NCBI GenBank assembly: GCA_013396755.1
Contig: VWZF01002534.1
Coordinates: forward strand, 187,875 to 251,874
Origin: Sclerurus mexicanus
Taxonomy: Eukaryota; Chordata; Aves; Passeriformes; Furnariidae
Direction: 5' to 3'
Length of the DNA: 64,000 nt
Position numbers and translations under genes: made by a program. The notes under the pieces are model-generated. The model was not told where the DNA came from. It did not search any database and was given only the letters and a program-made list of their open reading frames with translations. The stretch's first letter is position 1. Every line of letters starts with the position of its first letter. Below, piece after piece: positions 62,679-64,000 of the stretch.

Positions 62679-62758
62679 CCTATTGTTGGGTTGATGTTAG
62701 GATCAAAGCTATCTTCTACAAATCTCCACACGATACTTGATTTGCCCACACCAGTATC
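62679..62758 (-). CDS. RAB22A: RAB22A exon 2, P-loop and switch I
   Basis: The exon follows TTTTTTTAG and ends two bases into the Gly39 codon at a GTAAGA donor. It encodes residues 13-38. DTGVGKSS is the P-loop, whose first Gly comes from exon 1, with Lys18 and Ser19 contacting phosphate and magnesium. NPTIG carries the switch I threonine (Thr37). WRFVEDSFDPNIN between them is the RAB22A form. Confidence 0.97.
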
Positions 62759-64000
62759 CTAAAAAAAGAACAGAAACAGTTCAAAGTGGCATTAGTTACT
62801 ACAAACAGATGATGCTTTCTCCTCAAATCTTGCAGTATGCTGTGACGAATAACACAAAGCTTTTTCCAAAGCTTTGCACAACTTGCAATTGAACAGCAGT
62901 AGGGAAAGACCACTCTTAGGAAAACACACAGCAACCAAGTATGGCTTGGAGGATGGAGGACCAAGGGAGAACATGAAATTATACAAGTGTGACACATGCA
63001 GTTAATCTCTGACTAACGCTGTCCCACCCTGCTTAATGAAAGACTGGAGACTTTTTGTGACACACCTGAAACATGTTACTAATGCAATGCTACAAATGGC
63101 AGGAAACGCAACAAGAAAAATCTGGGTCGTGCATGTTTTTGCACTGCTGGTTCTGTGGCTAAAAATATATATATATGTCATATTTGGAAGTGAAATAACC
63201 CAACAAACTCCTAGCAGTAAAGCACTTCTGAATAGAAAAAGGGTATTTGAAATTGCAATTTAATTAACACCTTTGAAGACAAGCTTTTTGCTTTACATCT
63301 CCAGAGCCATTAAAGTTTTAATGAAAAAAAAACCCTGAGGAAGTGCTTCACTGAAAATGAAGTTTTACGTCACCCATTTTTTTTAAGTCTTCTGAATGCT
63401 GCAGTAAATTGGGGTAGAGTATGTAAGACTGTATTCATCCTGTCAAGCTGTTTTCCTCTCAAGAAAAAACATACTACCCCAGTTGTTTTATAAAACAATG
63501 TTTTACATTTCTTGCAGTCTCATTAAGCACAGCAAACCTTAAAAAGAGAAACACAGATGTAGCTCCTGGGTGCTTATTCTCCTCTTCTTCTGCAATAAAG
63601 GTTTCTCAGGCCAGGGGGACACAAACAGCAGTTACCCCAATACAAAAGGCACACAATCACATTAACTTCCCCTTCTGAAGGGCAACGTGGCCACTCAAAA
63701 ACAGAAAACAACCCTTGCCCAGGGTTTGGTGGCACCTCCACCTGCTCAGGGTGTGACTCCAGACTAAGCCAAGCTCACAGCTCCCAGTCCCCCACACTTG
63801 TCCCCCAGCTCTCACCATTTCTTCTCCCCCCCACCTGCCCCTCGATTAAAAGCTCAGGCCCCCTCCCTCTCCCCCACCAATCTCATTTCAGGTGCTTCTA
63901 TTTATTTGGCGAGCCCCAAGCCCAGAACAGCTTGGGAGCATAAGGGAAATACATGCTAGATGTTCGCGCTTCCTTTCTTATTTTTAAAAGGAGGGCACGG
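62759..64000 (-). other. RAB22A: RAB22A intron 1 (partial)
   Basis: The RAB22A first exon is not seen, so this is intron 1 up to the window edge. C-rich runs on + at about 63789-63878 give several G runs on the RAB22A strand (for example 63859-63878), which may mark the approach to the promoter and could form G-quadruplexes. Confidence 0.7.

Larger units (their letters stand above)
51669..62758 (-). other. RAB22A: RAB22A gene, coding exons 2 to 7
   Basis: Six exons on the - strand join in phase: 62679-62758, 58865-58946, 55115-55186, 54909-55015, 53076-53185 and 51669-51766. They total 549 coding bases. With 36 bases for exon 1 this gives 194 codons plus stop, the mammalian length. The product is a Rab5-family small GTPase of early and recycling endosomes. 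All nucleotide-binding motifs after the first glycine are present, together with a C-terminal CC prenylation site. RAB22A rather than its paralogue RAB31 is shown by KTVQYQNELHK, RALAPMYY, KEETFSTLKNW and STDANPPSGGKG. Exon 1 (the first 12 residues) is not in the window and should lie just right of position 64000. Confidence 0.97.

Noticed and set aside
51669..62758. Assignment to RAB31 rather than RAB22A
   Set aside because: KTVQYQNELHK, RALAPMYY and the STDANPPSGGKG tail are RAB22A features. RAB31 has a different switch II and tail.
1..64000. CRISPR arrays, bacterial operons, tRNA genes or endogenous retroviral genes
   Set aside because: None was seen. The intron-exon structure is vertebrate, and no frame shows retroviral gag, protease, polymerase or envelope motifs.

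Overview
This window is vertebrate nuclear DNA, most likely from a bird. It carries parts of three neighbouring genes: APCDD1L on the + strand at the left edge, then VAPB and RAB22A, both on the - strand. The same order and relative orientation is known from human 20q13.32. Two short CR1-like LINE tails, moderate intron sizes and a GC-rich island interrupted by an assembly N all suit an avian (or at least sauropsid) genome. Placement on the chicken chromosome 20 equivalent is an inference. Most of the window is intron, untranslated or intergenic sequence, and nearly all longer open frames outside the listed exons look like chance.

Layout. 1-2050: last intron of APCDD1L. 2051-2815: its last coding exon, then a short 3'UTR with a poly(A) signal at 3281-3286. 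About 3.3-5.0 kb: gap between the convergent 3' ends. About 5.0-13.46 kb: VAPB 3'UTR, certain only near the stop, with a candidate proximal poly(A) signal at 12371-12376 and a candidate distal one at 5038-5043. 13463-27199: VAPB coding exons 6 to 2, giving 224 of an expected 243 residues. VAPB exon 1 was not found. It should lie in or near the GC-rich island at about 42.0-42.6 kb, where an N at 42331 separates a CA microsatellite from a 45-bp minisatellite. About 42.6-45.65 kb: intergenic. About 45.65-51.67 kb: probable long RAB22A 3'UTR. 51669-62758: RAB22A coding exons 7 to 2, giving 182 of 194 residues. Exon 1, which encodes the first 12 residues, lies beyond the right edge.

Function. VAPB is a tail-anchored ER receptor that binds FFAT motifs at membrane contact sites. 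RAB22A is an early-endosomal small GTPase. APCDD1L is a secreted or membrane-anchored relative of the Wnt inhibitor APCDD1. The genes are not an operon. They are neighbours by descent: APCDD1, VAPA and RAB31 form the paralogous trio on human 18p11, so this is a vertebrate whole-genome-duplication block.

I found no convincing novel system. The best leads are the missing VAPB first exon with its flanking repeats, two exon-like orphan segments on the - strand at 47469-47577 and about 44184-44249, the altered RAB22A tail, and the candidate long alternative 3'UTRs.
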